A DNA stretch of 17,877 bases, from NCBI GenBank assembly GCA_028719265.1, contig JAQUKF010000011.1:1-17877 (forward strand). The letters are read 5' to 3'. This stretch comes from Candidatus Omnitrophota bacterium (GTDB lineage: Bacteria; Omnitrophota; Gorgyraeia; Gygaellales; Profunditerraquicolaceae). The position numbers were made by a program, and so were the translations under genes. This document shows positions 7,536 through 13,768 of this stretch, one piece after another; position 1 is the first letter of the stretch, and each line of letters begins with the position of its first letter. The notes under the pieces are model-generated. The model was not told the DNA's origin, made no database searches, and worked only from the letters and a program-made list of their open reading frames with translations.

Positions 7536-8534
7536 ATGATTTGTAAAAGATGCGTGCTTCCGGAACATCGGCCTGATATCGTGATTAATGAAGAAGGCAT
7601 ATGTAGCGTATGCCTGGAGTACGACAAACTCAAGCAGCCTCCGAATAAGCCTCTGGAGACGGATTTCATAAAGCTGCTGAATACCTATAAAAGCAAAGGT
7701 GAATACGACTGTCTGGTTATGTGCAGCGGCGGAAAAGACAGTACTTCTGCGCTGTATTACATGAAGAAAAGGTATAAGCTCAATCCATTGGCCTTTACTT
7801 TTGACCACGGGTTCGAGACAGAGGATGCAGTAGAAAACATAAGGAATGCGGTAGAGGCGCTGGGGGTGGACTTTCTGTTTTTTAAAAGCGATTTTATGCT
7901 GGAGATGTTCTCGGAAATGCTCAAGACCGATTCAAAAGCAGTACTGTGCCATCCCTGCAGCATATGGTATATGGATCTTGCTTTTAAAACGGCATTCAGG
8001 TTCAATATCCCAGTGATTATCGCCGGTTGGACTAAAGGGCAATCCACCAGGCAGCCCTTGATGTCGAGGTGCGGTTGCGGGGTGCATCAGCCCGAATTTT
8101 ATTCCATGGCCAAAGCCACCAACGAGTTTCTGGATAGCTACGTGAAAAAGAACCCCAAATACCGGGATTTCCCTAGAAGCATGGAAGAGGTATTGGCGAG
8201 GGCCAAATTGAGACAAAAATGCGTTGTTTTGTCCCCGCACTGGTTCCTTCCTTTCAATTCGGAAGATTATGTTGAGACGATCAAGAAGGAATTGAAATGG
8301 AAGCTTCCCGGGTTAAGCTATCCGGCTAACTCCACAAATTGTTACTTGAATTTCCTCTCCGTTCATAATTCGATGAAAAATTACGGCTACACCCATTATC
8401 ATGTTGAAATGAGCAAGCTCATCCGCGAAGGATTGTTGAGCCGGCAGGAGGCCTTGAAGAGCCTGGAGATGAATTTTCCCAGGGAGATGTTGGATTCGAT
8501 CGCCGGAAAGCTGGGTTGCCGTTTAGACGAATAG
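7536..8534 (+). CDS. PP-loop ATPase, N-acetyl-sugar amidotransferase (WbpG/PseA)-like
   Basis: This 332-residue protein starts with a zinc-finger-like pair, CKRC (C3, C6) and CSVC (C23, C26), typical of WbpG/PseA/WbuX proteins. The PP-loop SGGKDS follows at 64-69 in YDCLVMCSGGKDSTSALYYM. A helix-rich C-terminal part contains LIREGLLSRQEALKSL (295-310), also like that family. WbpG-type enzymes use ATP and glutamine-derived ammonia to turn an N-acetyl group of a surface sugar into an acetamidino group, with HisH/HisF-like partners; no such partner is in the window. A second pair C138-x-x-C141 (LCHPCSIWYM) and C179/C181 lie where Fe-S tRNA sulfurtransferases (TtcA, TtuA) carry cluster cysteines, so sulfur transfer is an alternative. 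It opens the cluster with SxtJ/DUF5989/carbamoyltransferase genes 34 bases downstream. The PP-loop call is firm; the substrate is inferred. Confidence 0.78.
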   Translation: MICKRCVLPEHRPDIVINEEGICSVCLEYDKLKQPPNKPLETDFIKLLNTYKSKGEYDCLVMCSGGKDSTSALYYMKKRYKLNPLAFTFDHGFETEDAVENIRNAVEALGVDFLFFKSDFMLEMFSEMLKTDSKAVLCHPCSIWYMDLAFKTAFRFNIPVIIAGWTKGQSTRQPLMSRCGCGVHQPEFYSMAKATNEFLDSYVKKNPKYRDFPRSMEEVLARAKLRQKCVVLSPHWFLPFNSEDYVETIKKELKWKLPGLSYPANSTNCYLNFLSVHNSMKNYGYTHYHVEMSKLIREGLLSRQEALKSLEMNFPREMLDSIAGKLGCRLDE

Positions 8535-8568
8535 GCGTTAACCGTTTAACAAGGTGGGCTCTATACTG

Positions 8569-8799
8569 ATGTTAAGACGCTTGGCAGGGATAACCAGGGC
8601 GATCATCAAGCCGGTCCAGAAAATCCTCTTATTTTTATCCCTTTGTTTTTTGTACGTATTTGGGTTGGGTTTAACCCGTATCTGCCTTTTGTTTTTTAAC
8701 AGGAAGGCATTGTATATAACCGACAGGAGTTGCGCCACCTTATGGAAGGAGGCTGCGGACTACGAGCCGGGAGCCGAAGATTGCCTAAGGCAGGCATAA
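8569..8799 (+). CDS. Short SxtJ-like membrane protein
   Basis: This 76-residue protein starts at the ATG at 8569, with AAGGTGG about 11 bases upstream; a GTG at 8554 in the same frame would add five residues. Residues about 12-45 (KPVQKILLFLSLCFLYVF onward) form one long or two short hydrophobic helices. The tail reads WKEAADYEPGAEDCLRQA, similar in layout to the C-terminus of SxtJ-family membrane proteins (an aromatic-rich segment, then a proline, then a closing RQ-x). SxtJ proteins are commonly encoded beside DUF5989 and NodU-type carbamoyltransferase genes, including in saxitoxin clusters, and both follow here. Typical SxtJ proteins are longer, about 130 residues with an extra N-terminal membrane segment, so this is a short form. 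The molecular role is unknown. The gene is real by position and codon structure; the family call depends mostly on context. Confidence 0.6.
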   Translation: MLRRLAGITRAIIKPVQKILLFLSLCFLYVFGLGLTRICLLFFNRKALYITDRSCATLWKEAADYEPGAEDCLRQA

Positions 8800-8814
8800 C
8801 CCCGGGGGTTTTAT

Positions 8815-8976
8815 ATGAAGAAAATATGGTATATCTTAAAAGAGATAGTTTATCTAGTGAAAAAACATAAGCTGGCGTATCTCCTGCCGATATTTATTGT
8901 GCTTGCCATTTTGGCAGCCCTTGTATATTATATCGGCCCGGCAATCATAACGTCATTTATGTACGCGGGTATCTAA
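8815..8976 (+). CDS. DUF5989 family small membrane protein
   Basis: A 53-residue open frame runs from ATG 8815 to TAA 8976. The protein begins MKKIWYILKEIVYLVKKHKL, an amphipathic basic helix, followed by a membrane helix at about 22-45 (YLLPIFIVLAILAALVYYIG) and a short tail ending FMYAGI. This is the DUF5989 layout: a basic 'LLKELWEFLRERKK'-type helix, LLPI, a single membrane span and a C-terminal 'P.IYTLF'-like tail. DUF5989 genes sit next to SxtJ and NodU-type carbamoyltransferase genes in many bacteria, exactly as here (15 bases after the SxtJ-like gene, 27 before the carbamoyltransferase). A GGGGG lies 6 bases upstream as a weak ribosome site. The function is unknown; it may tether the carbamoyltransferase to the inner membrane. 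At 53 codons it would be missed by gene finders with a 60-residue cutoff. Confidence 0.75.
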   Translation: MKKIWYILKEIVYLVKKHKLAYLLPIFIVLAILAALVYYIGPAIITSFMYAGI

Positions 8977-9003
8977 AACCTGCGTTGATAATTTCAGCCA
9001 TTC

Positions 9004-10698
9004 ATGAATATACTTGGTATATCCTGCCATTATCATGATTCAGCAGCCTGCCTGGTAAAGGACGGTAAGGTTGTTGTTGCGGTCCAGGAAGAAAGATTCA
9101 ACCGCCTGAAGAATTCCCCGGATTTCCCTATAAATGCGATCAATTATTGCATACAGGAGGGCGGGATAACTTTTGACGACCTCGATTATGTAGGTTTTTA
9201 CGAAAAGCCTTATCTTAAGTTCTCCCGCATGGTTATAGGTCATTTACGCTCCTGGCCTTTCTCCCTCAATAATTTCCTAAATACCATGCCGAATTGGCTG
9301 CAGGATAGACTGGTCATCCCCATTACAATAGAGAAGGAGGTCGGTTTCAAGGGTAAGGTAATTTTCATCAAACACCATTTATCCCACGCCGCAAGCTCTT
9401 TTCTTGTTTCTCCTTTTGAAGAAGCGGCAATATTGACTGCGGATGCAGTCGGGGAATGGGCCACCATGACTTACGGGGTTGGGCGGGGGAACAAAATAGA
9501 TATTCAAAAGGAGATACGATACCCCAATTCCCTTGGTCTTTTATATACCGCGATTACCACATATCTTGGTTTTACCGCCCACGAGGGAGAGGGTACGGTA
9601 ATGGCTTTGGCTTCTTGCGGAGAACCCAGATACGTGGATAAGCTAAAAGGGATTGTGATGGTTAAGCCCGACGGCAGTCATATGGTGGACGAGAGGTTTT
9701 TTGGGTTCAATAAGGGTTCCAGGATGTACACCAACAGATTTTTAAAGTCTTTCGGTCCTGAAAGGAAACCCGGAGGCAGGCTTGAAGACAGGCATAAAGA
9801 TATTGCCGCCAGCCTCCAGAAGTTTACCGAAGAGACATTGATAGCGGTTGCGCGCCATGTGCAGGATAAGACGCGCCTTAATAAGCTCTGCCTGGCCGGT
9901 GGATTATTTCTGAACTGCGTCGCCAACAGCAAGATTCTTGAGCAGTCCGGTTTCAAGGAGCTTTTTATACAGCCTGCCGCAGGAGACAGCGGAGGATCTC
10001 TGGGGGCGGCGACTTATATATATCATTGTGTTTTGAACAAACCAAGAGATTTTATTATGCAGCACGCCTATCTTGGTACCGGCTACCCGTCGAATTACAT
10101 AAAAAGGGTCATTTTGAATAGAGGGGTTTCGTTCAGGGAGCTTGAGGATGGAGAATTATCCAGATTTATCGCCCGGGAAATATCCTGCGGCAGGGTTGTA
10201 GGCTGGTTCCAGGGCAAAATGGAATTCGGCCCAAGAGCCCTGGGGAACAGATCTATCCTGGCAGACCCGCGAAATCCGGATATTAAAGAAATATTGAACG
10301 AGAAGGTAAAACACAGGGAAGGATTCCGGCCTTATGCCCCCGTGATACTGGAAGAGAGGGCTGGGGAATTTTTTAACCTGGAGTGCAAATCGCCTTTCAT
10401 GCTTCTAGCCCCTATGGTAAAAGAAGAGAAAAAGGCGCTTATCCCCGGGGTGGTCCATGTAGACGGTACTGCCCGGGTCCAGACCGTAAGCAAGGCGATC
10501 AACCCCAGGCTTTGGCATTTAATAAAAGATTTTGAAAACATTACCGGTATCCCGGTCATCATAAATACCTCTTTTAACCTAAGGGGCGAACCTATTGTTT
10601 GCGCTCCTGAAGACGCCATTTCCTGTTTCCAAAGGAGCCAGATGGATTATCTGGTTCTGGAGAATTTCGTGATAGACAGGATGAAAAACAATAAGTGA
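9004..10698 (+). CDS. NodU/SxtI-type O-carbamoyltransferase
   Basis: This full-length 564-residue member of the NodU/CmcH/TobZ family uses carbamoyl phosphate and ATP to carbamoylate a hydroxyl through a carbamoyl-adenylate. The N-terminal Kae1/YrdC-like half opens with MNILGISCHYHDSAACLV and VVAVQEERFNRLKN, and carries the metal-binding HHLSHAASSF (H124, H125, H128), TADAVGEWATMTYG (145-158), HEGEGTVMALA (193-203) and LCLAGGLFLNCVANSK (296-310). The C-terminal half has FGPRALGNRSILADPRN (408-424), FRPYAPVILEE (441-451) and NTSFNLRGEPIVCAPEDA (521-538). All signature motifs are intact, so activity is expected. No clear Shine-Dalgarno precedes the ATG; it lies 27 bases after the DUF5989 gene. 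The acceptor could be a surface sugar or a secreted metabolite; the neighbouring SGNH, UGM-like and ABC exporter genes favour a polysaccharide (inference). Confidence 0.93.
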   Translation: MNILGISCHYHDSAACLVKDGKVVVAVQEERFNRLKNSPDFPINAINYCIQEGGITFDDLDYVGFYEKPYLKFSRMVIGHLRSWPFSLNNFLNTMPNWLQDRLVIPITIEKEVGFKGKVIFIKHHLSHAASSFLVSPFEEAAILTADAVGEWATMTYGVGRGNKIDIQKEIRYPNSLGLLYTAITTYLGFTAHEGEGTVMALASCGEPRYVDKLKGIVMVKPDGSHMVDERFFGFNKGSRMYTNRFLKSFGPERKPGGRLEDRHKDIAASLQKFTEETLIAVARHVQDKTRLNKLCLAGGLFLNCVANSKILEQSGFKELFIQPAAGDSGGSLGAATYIYHCVLNKPRDFIMQHAYLGTGYPSNYIKRVILNRGVSFRELEDGELSRFIAREISCGRVVGWFQGKMEFGPRALGNRSILADPRNPDIKEILNEKVKHREGFRPYAPVILEERAGEFFNLECKSPFMLLAPMVKEEKKALIPGVVHVDGTARVQTVSKAINPRLWHLIKDFENITGIPVIINTSFNLRGEPIVCAPEDAISCFQRSQMDYLVLENFVIDRMKNNK

Positions 10699-11993
10699 AT
10701 ATTTCAAGAAAACAGATTACGGTTTTTTTAATAGGGCTGCTTTCGGCTATCTTGCTGCTTGAGGCCGGGTTAAGGCTTGGAGGGTTTTTGTATCAGAGGG
10801 GCCGGGGTTCATCTGCCTGGAACCCGGACTTTTCCCTGCCGGAAAGCCGGACCATATTATGCCTGGGTAATTCCTGGACGGAAGGGGGAGGCGCTCCCGC
10901 CGGCCAAAGCTATCCCGATGATTTACAGCATTTATTCGACAATGAGCTCGGAAAGGAGAAAGTTGTCGTAATCAACGGTGGTTTCGGTAACGAGAATACC
11001 GCGGAATTGCTGGATAAGCTGGAATCCACGATAAAGCGGATCCGTCCGGAATTGATAATTCTGCAGACAGGGCAAGCCAATCTATGGAATCATCATAGGT
11101 ACAGCGACTATGTCGAGAGGGAGCGCAGGTGTCCGCCAAGCCCCGCCTGTTTAATGAACGACTTTCTTTATCATAGCCGTATTTACAGATTATTATGCTT
11201 GTTGCGTGATAATATGATGGAAAAAGAGCATGTTAAAGCCAGCGGTTATGTGCTTCGGGAGCAGGTTTGTGCAGGATTCGCCGCTAAATTGCAGGCGCTT
11301 GACAAAAGCATTATCGCTGACAGGAAAAAGACATCTGAAGCGATAGATTGTTTTAAAAGCGGGATAAGTTTATACCCGGATGACTCACGGAATTATGATT
11401 GCATCGGGTTGATTTATTTTCTTCAGGATGACCATGAAGAGGCGTTGAAATGGTTTGTGCAGGCGGTCGAGAGCAATTATGACCTTGAGATCAAAGGGGG
11501 GAATAAAGGCTATGAACATATAAGGTTGTTGAGGGATACGTATAAAGGCGCCAGGAATAATGAGATCAACGAGAAAATAAACGGCTTTATTAAGGAGTTT
11601 GAAAAGAATAGCCCCGAAAGTTCCGAGAATCTTCTTTTCTTGAGCAAAAAAGATATATCCGACTGGGTGGGATCCGACACAAAAGAAATCATACGGATTA
11701 TCCGGGATAAGGGCAAGGGCATTAAGATAATATTACAGAATTACCCATTTGATCCGAAAGTGGGTAAAAGAGAGGTGGATTCAGTTTTACGTAAAGTCGC
11801 AACCGATTTAAATATCCCGTTTGTGGATAACGAGAGAGTCTTTATGGGGATGATGGAAAGCGGGGCCAGAAGAGAAGATTATTTTAGTCAAGATAACCAT
11901 TGCAATGCAAAGGGTTATGAGATTATGGCCCGGAATGTTTATGATAAGATAATGAAAGAAGGGTTTCTTAAGTCCGGCGGGGAAGCCTTGTAG
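10695..11993 (+). CDS. Membrane-anchored SGNH hydrolase-like protein with TPR insert (copy 1)
   Basis: This 432-residue protein begins with GTG, overlapping the carbamoyltransferase stop by 4 bases. Residues about 7-30 form an N-terminal membrane anchor (ITVFLIGLLSAILLLEAGLR), so the rest lies outside the inner membrane. SGNH/GDSL blocks are visible: block I LCLGNSWTEG with nucleophile S60, block II INGGFGNENT (glycine near 95-98), block III QTGQANLWN (N129) and block V QDNHCNAKGY (D400, H402). Between blocks III and V, residues about 207-262 resemble TPR helices (AIDCFKSGISLYPDD, EEALKWFVQAVES). The family includes esterases, deacetylases and acyltransferases acting on polysaccharides. Coupling to the carbamoyltransferase suggests a shared glycan or metabolite. 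A close paralogue lies directly downstream. The fold assignment is firm; the reaction is unknown. Confidence 0.8.
   Translation: MNISRKQITVFLIGLLSAILLLEAGLRLGGFLYQRGRGSSAWNPDFSLPESRTILCLGNSWTEGGGAPAGQSYPDDLQHLFDNELGKEKVVVINGGFGNENTAELLDKLESTIKRIRPELIILQTGQANLWNHHRYSDYVERERRCPPSPACLMNDFLYHSRIYRLLCLLRDNMMEKEHVKASGYVLREQVCAGFAAKLQALDKSIIADRKKTSEAIDCFKSGISLYPDDSRNYDCIGLIYFLQDDHEEALKWFVQAVESNYDLEIKGGNKGYEHIRLLRDTYKGARNNEINEKINGFIKEFEKNSPESSENLLFLSKKDISDWVGSDTKEIIRIIRDKGKGIKIILQNYPFDPKVGKREVDSVLRKVATDLNIPFVDNERVFMGMMESGARREDYFSQDNHCNAKGYEIMARNVYDKIMKEGFLKSGGEAL
10890..10919 (+). repeat. 30-base identical segment shared by the two SGNH genes, copy 1
   Basis: This segment is identical, wobble positions included, to 12238-12267 in the paralogue. 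It encodes GAPAGQSYPD just after the block I serine. The flanks differ at many positions. Confidence 0.9.
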
Positions 11994-12026
11994 ATTTGGT
12001 TAGCCGACCGTTTAAGATCCGTTGAC

Positions 12027-12032
12027 GGGAGG
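12027..12032 (+). promoter_or_regulatory. Shine-Dalgarno site fixing the start of SGNH copy 2
   Basis: GGGAGG lies ten bases before the ATG at 12043 and inside a possible TTG-initiated extension from 12022. It supports the ATG as the true start. Confidence 0.65.
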
Positions 12033-12042
12033 ACGGGGATCA

Positions 12043-13359
12043 ATGGGTATTAAGAAGAAGCGAATTTTGGTATTTTTTGTTGGATTATTTACTGTTTTTG
12101 CTGTCTTGGAAACATCTCTGCGCATTATAGGCTACAATTATCAGAAGGCCAGGGAGACCTCTGTCAGAGGCCTGCGCAGCAAGGGGAAAGATGGCTTTAC
12201 AATATTATGTTTGGGGAATTCATTTACCTTGGGGATCGGCGCTCCCGCCGGCCAAAGCTATCCCGATCACCTGCAGCGCATTTTTAATCTAAATAATCCA
12301 GATATGAAAGTGATCGTAGTGAACAGGGGCGTAGGATGCGAGAATACTACAGAACTCTTAGGCAAACTTAAAGGGCATATCGAGAATATCCGTCCGGATC
12401 TAATAATCCTTCAGACAGGGCAGGTCAACGGGGTAAATTTTTGCCGGTATACCGAATACCTCAACAGGATTTCTCCCTGCAGGTTTTCTTTCGGCAGGGC
12501 AATCTATTCTTTGCATGACCTCCTTTGTAAAATCCGCACTTATAAATTGCTCTCTTTATTGACGGCAAATCTCAAAGACAAGCATAAATCCGAAAGGCCT
12601 TTAGCTGAATACCAAAGGCGGGATATAGGGCAGATGGATGCGGAATTGGCGATACGCTCCTATGATAAAGATTTCTTTGCGGACGAAAAAAAGGTGAAAG
12701 AGGCTATAAGCCTGTTTAAAAAGGGGATAGAGGAAAGCCCGAATTACCCCAATAGCTACGCTTTTATAGGAAGGATCTATCTCTACCAGGGGAATTACGA
12801 TAAGGCCCTGAAGTGGTTTATCAAAGGAGTCATGGCCAACCCCGATTTCAGGAAAAATGTGGATGCCGGAGAGGACAATCATAATTACCGCCTGATCAGG
12901 GAGATGAGAGAAGTGGCCGTATCTCGTCACGAAGCCAGGATCGTGAAGAAAATTGATGAATTCACATCCGAATTTAGTAAAAAATATCCCGGCAGCGCAG
13001 AGAATCTCCTTTCTCTTTCCAGAAACAATATCAGCGCCTGGGTGGAATCGGATATCGAAGAGGCCGTAAGGATCTGCAGAGATAGGGGGGTTAAGATCAT
13101 CCTGCAGGATTATGGTTTATGCCCGATATCCAGTGATTGCAAATTTTACAATGACGCCATACGCAATGTCGCCTTGCACCTGCAGGTGCCGCTTGTGGAT
13201 AATGAGAAGATATTCCAGGAGATAATGGATAAGGGGGGTAAGCCGGAGGATTATTTTATTGCTGACGGACATTGTAACAGCAACGGATATCGGCTGATGG
13301 CTGTTAACGTATATGACAAAATCATTGAAGAGAAAATAATCCCTTCGAATAAGCAGTAA
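12043..13359 (+). CDS. Membrane-anchored SGNH hydrolase-like protein with TPR insert (copy 2)
   Basis: This 438-residue paralogue of the preceding gene lies 49 bases downstream of it. It has an N-terminal anchor at about 7-29 (RILVFFVGLFTVFAVLETSL), block I LCLGNSFTLG (S60), block II VNRGVGCENTTELL, block III QTGQVNG (N129) and block V IADGHCNSNGY (D408, H410). All catalytic positions are kept, so it should be active like its sister. The TPR-like insert lies at about 213-270 (KEAISLFKKGIEESPNYPNS, YLYQGNYDKALKWF). Both copies share the sentence-like run NLL-SLS--IS-WV-SD before a C-terminal KIILQ strand and the VDNE loop. Copy 2 differs in residues around block II (R-G-V-G-C for G-G-F-G-N) and after block I, so the two may act on different substrates or positions. 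A 409-base gap follows, ending this transcription block. Confidence 0.82.
   Translation: MGIKKKRILVFFVGLFTVFAVLETSLRIIGYNYQKARETSVRGLRSKGKDGFTILCLGNSFTLGIGAPAGQSYPDHLQRIFNLNNPDMKVIVVNRGVGCENTTELLGKLKGHIENIRPDLIILQTGQVNGVNFCRYTEYLNRISPCRFSFGRAIYSLHDLLCKIRTYKLLSLLTANLKDKHKSERPLAEYQRRDIGQMDAELAIRSYDKDFFADEKKVKEAISLFKKGIEESPNYPNSYAFIGRIYLYQGNYDKALKWFIKGVMANPDFRKNVDAGEDNHNYRLIREMREVAVSRHEARIVKKIDEFTSEFSKKYPGSAENLLSLSRNNISAWVESDIEEAVRICRDRGVKIILQDYGLCPISSDCKFYNDAIRNVALHLQVPLVDNEKIFQEIMDKGGKPEDYFIADGHCNSNGYRLMAVNVYDKIIEEKIIPSNKQ
12238..12267 (+). repeat. 30-base identical segment shared by the two SGNH genes, copy 2
   Basis: Identical to 10890-10919; see that entry. It encodes GAPAGQSYPD after the nucleophile serine of copy 2. 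Confidence 0.9.
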
Positions 13360-13490
13360 GAACAGGCGGCTTAAAAGACCCGGTCGCAATGCCCGTCCAA
13401 TCGTAAAATTTCACCTTTCAGTTCCCGATAATCAAGCCTGTTATTGACCCCGGAATCCCGACCGGGAATTCCTTTAACCTCTTAATAAAC

Positions 13491-13519
13491 TTGCGGTTTC
13501 ATCTTAAAAGTAATATAAT
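13491..13519 (+). promoter_or_regulatory. Candidate promoter for the FAD enzyme / TPR / ABC exporter unit
   Basis: A perfect TATAAT (13514-13519) lies 17 bases after TTGCGG (13491-13496), in an AT-rich stretch. Transcription would begin near 13526, leaving a leader of about 240 bases before the ATG at 13769, far longer than needed for translation. Confidence 0.5.
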
Positions 13520-13563
13520 ATAACATAACTTTTACCGGATAATCAGGGTATTTATATAGGAGC

Positions 13564-13743
13564 ATGATCGTTCCGGGACCGAAGGGAGAATTTAAGGCCC
13601 CCGAGGCAGGGATATTGGTGTTCTTACCGTTTGTGGCTTCTTGTATTTTTTCCGGCAACTACGGACTTCGGCTCGGAATAATGCATTACAGTTTTTTAAA
13701 AACTTTCCCTCAAAGGTATTTTAATTCCGCTTATATGCATTAA
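13564..13743 (+). CDS. Possible 59-residue leader open frame
   Basis: An open frame runs from ATG 13564 to TAA 13743, encoding MIVPGPKGEFKAPEAGILVF and a further 39 residues ending SAYMH. AGGAG at 13558-13562 is only one base from the ATG, poor for initiation there. A short hydrophobic stretch (GILVFLPFVASCIF) is the only feature; it matches no family I know. It overlaps the possible RNA fold at 13571-13678, so at most one of the two readings may matter. It is kept because it lies downstream of a good promoter in an otherwise unexplained leader. Confidence 0.2.
   Translation: MIVPGPKGEFKAPEAGILVFLPFVASCIFSGNYGLRLGIMHYSFLKTFPQRYFNSAYMH
13571..13678 (+). promoter_or_regulatory. Possible structured RNA leader element
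   Basis: TTCCG (13571-13575) and CCGAAG (13579-13584) pair with CTTCGG (13666-13671) and CGGAA (13674-13678). That gives an 11-pair two-part stem with a small internal loop (GGA against CT), closing a domain of about 80 bases. The position, downstream of the promoter at 13491-13519 and upstream of the gene at 13769, fits a cis-regulatory RNA. It does not match the consensus of c-di-GMP, SAM, glycine or TPP riboswitches as I know them. Confidence 0.3.
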
Positions 13744-13768
13744 CGGACAAAGACCAGATTATATACGT

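Larger units (their letters stand above)
13360..13768. other. 409-base intergenic region: possible end of one unit, promoter and leader of the next
   Basis: The first part holds AACAGGC (13361-13367) and its complement GCCTGTT (13436-13442), and an imperfect hairpin around 13451-13472 (GGAATCCC against GGGAATTCC). The hairpin lacks a following T-run, so it is a weak terminator candidate at best. The middle has a promoter (13491-13519). The last 240 bases hold a possible folded leader and a 59-codon open frame, described separately. ATGCATTA occurs twice (13681-13688 and near 13735), flanking an AT-rich stretch with a palindrome at 13690-13704. Confidence 0.6.

Noticed and set aside
12022..12042. 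TTG at 12022 as the start of SGNH copy 2
   Set aside because: The GGGAGG ribosome site falls inside this extension and is well placed for the ATG at 12043, which also puts the membrane anchor in register with copy 1.
13571..13678. Known riboswitch (c-di-GMP, SAM, glycine, TPP)
   Set aside because: GGCAAC occurs as in SAM-I, but the surrounding core elements of each class are absent, so no known class is called.
13690..13704. AGTTTTTTAAAAACT as a terminator or operator
   Set aside because: The one-base centre cannot form a proper hairpin, it is AT-only and lies mid-leader; kept only as part of the intergenic description.
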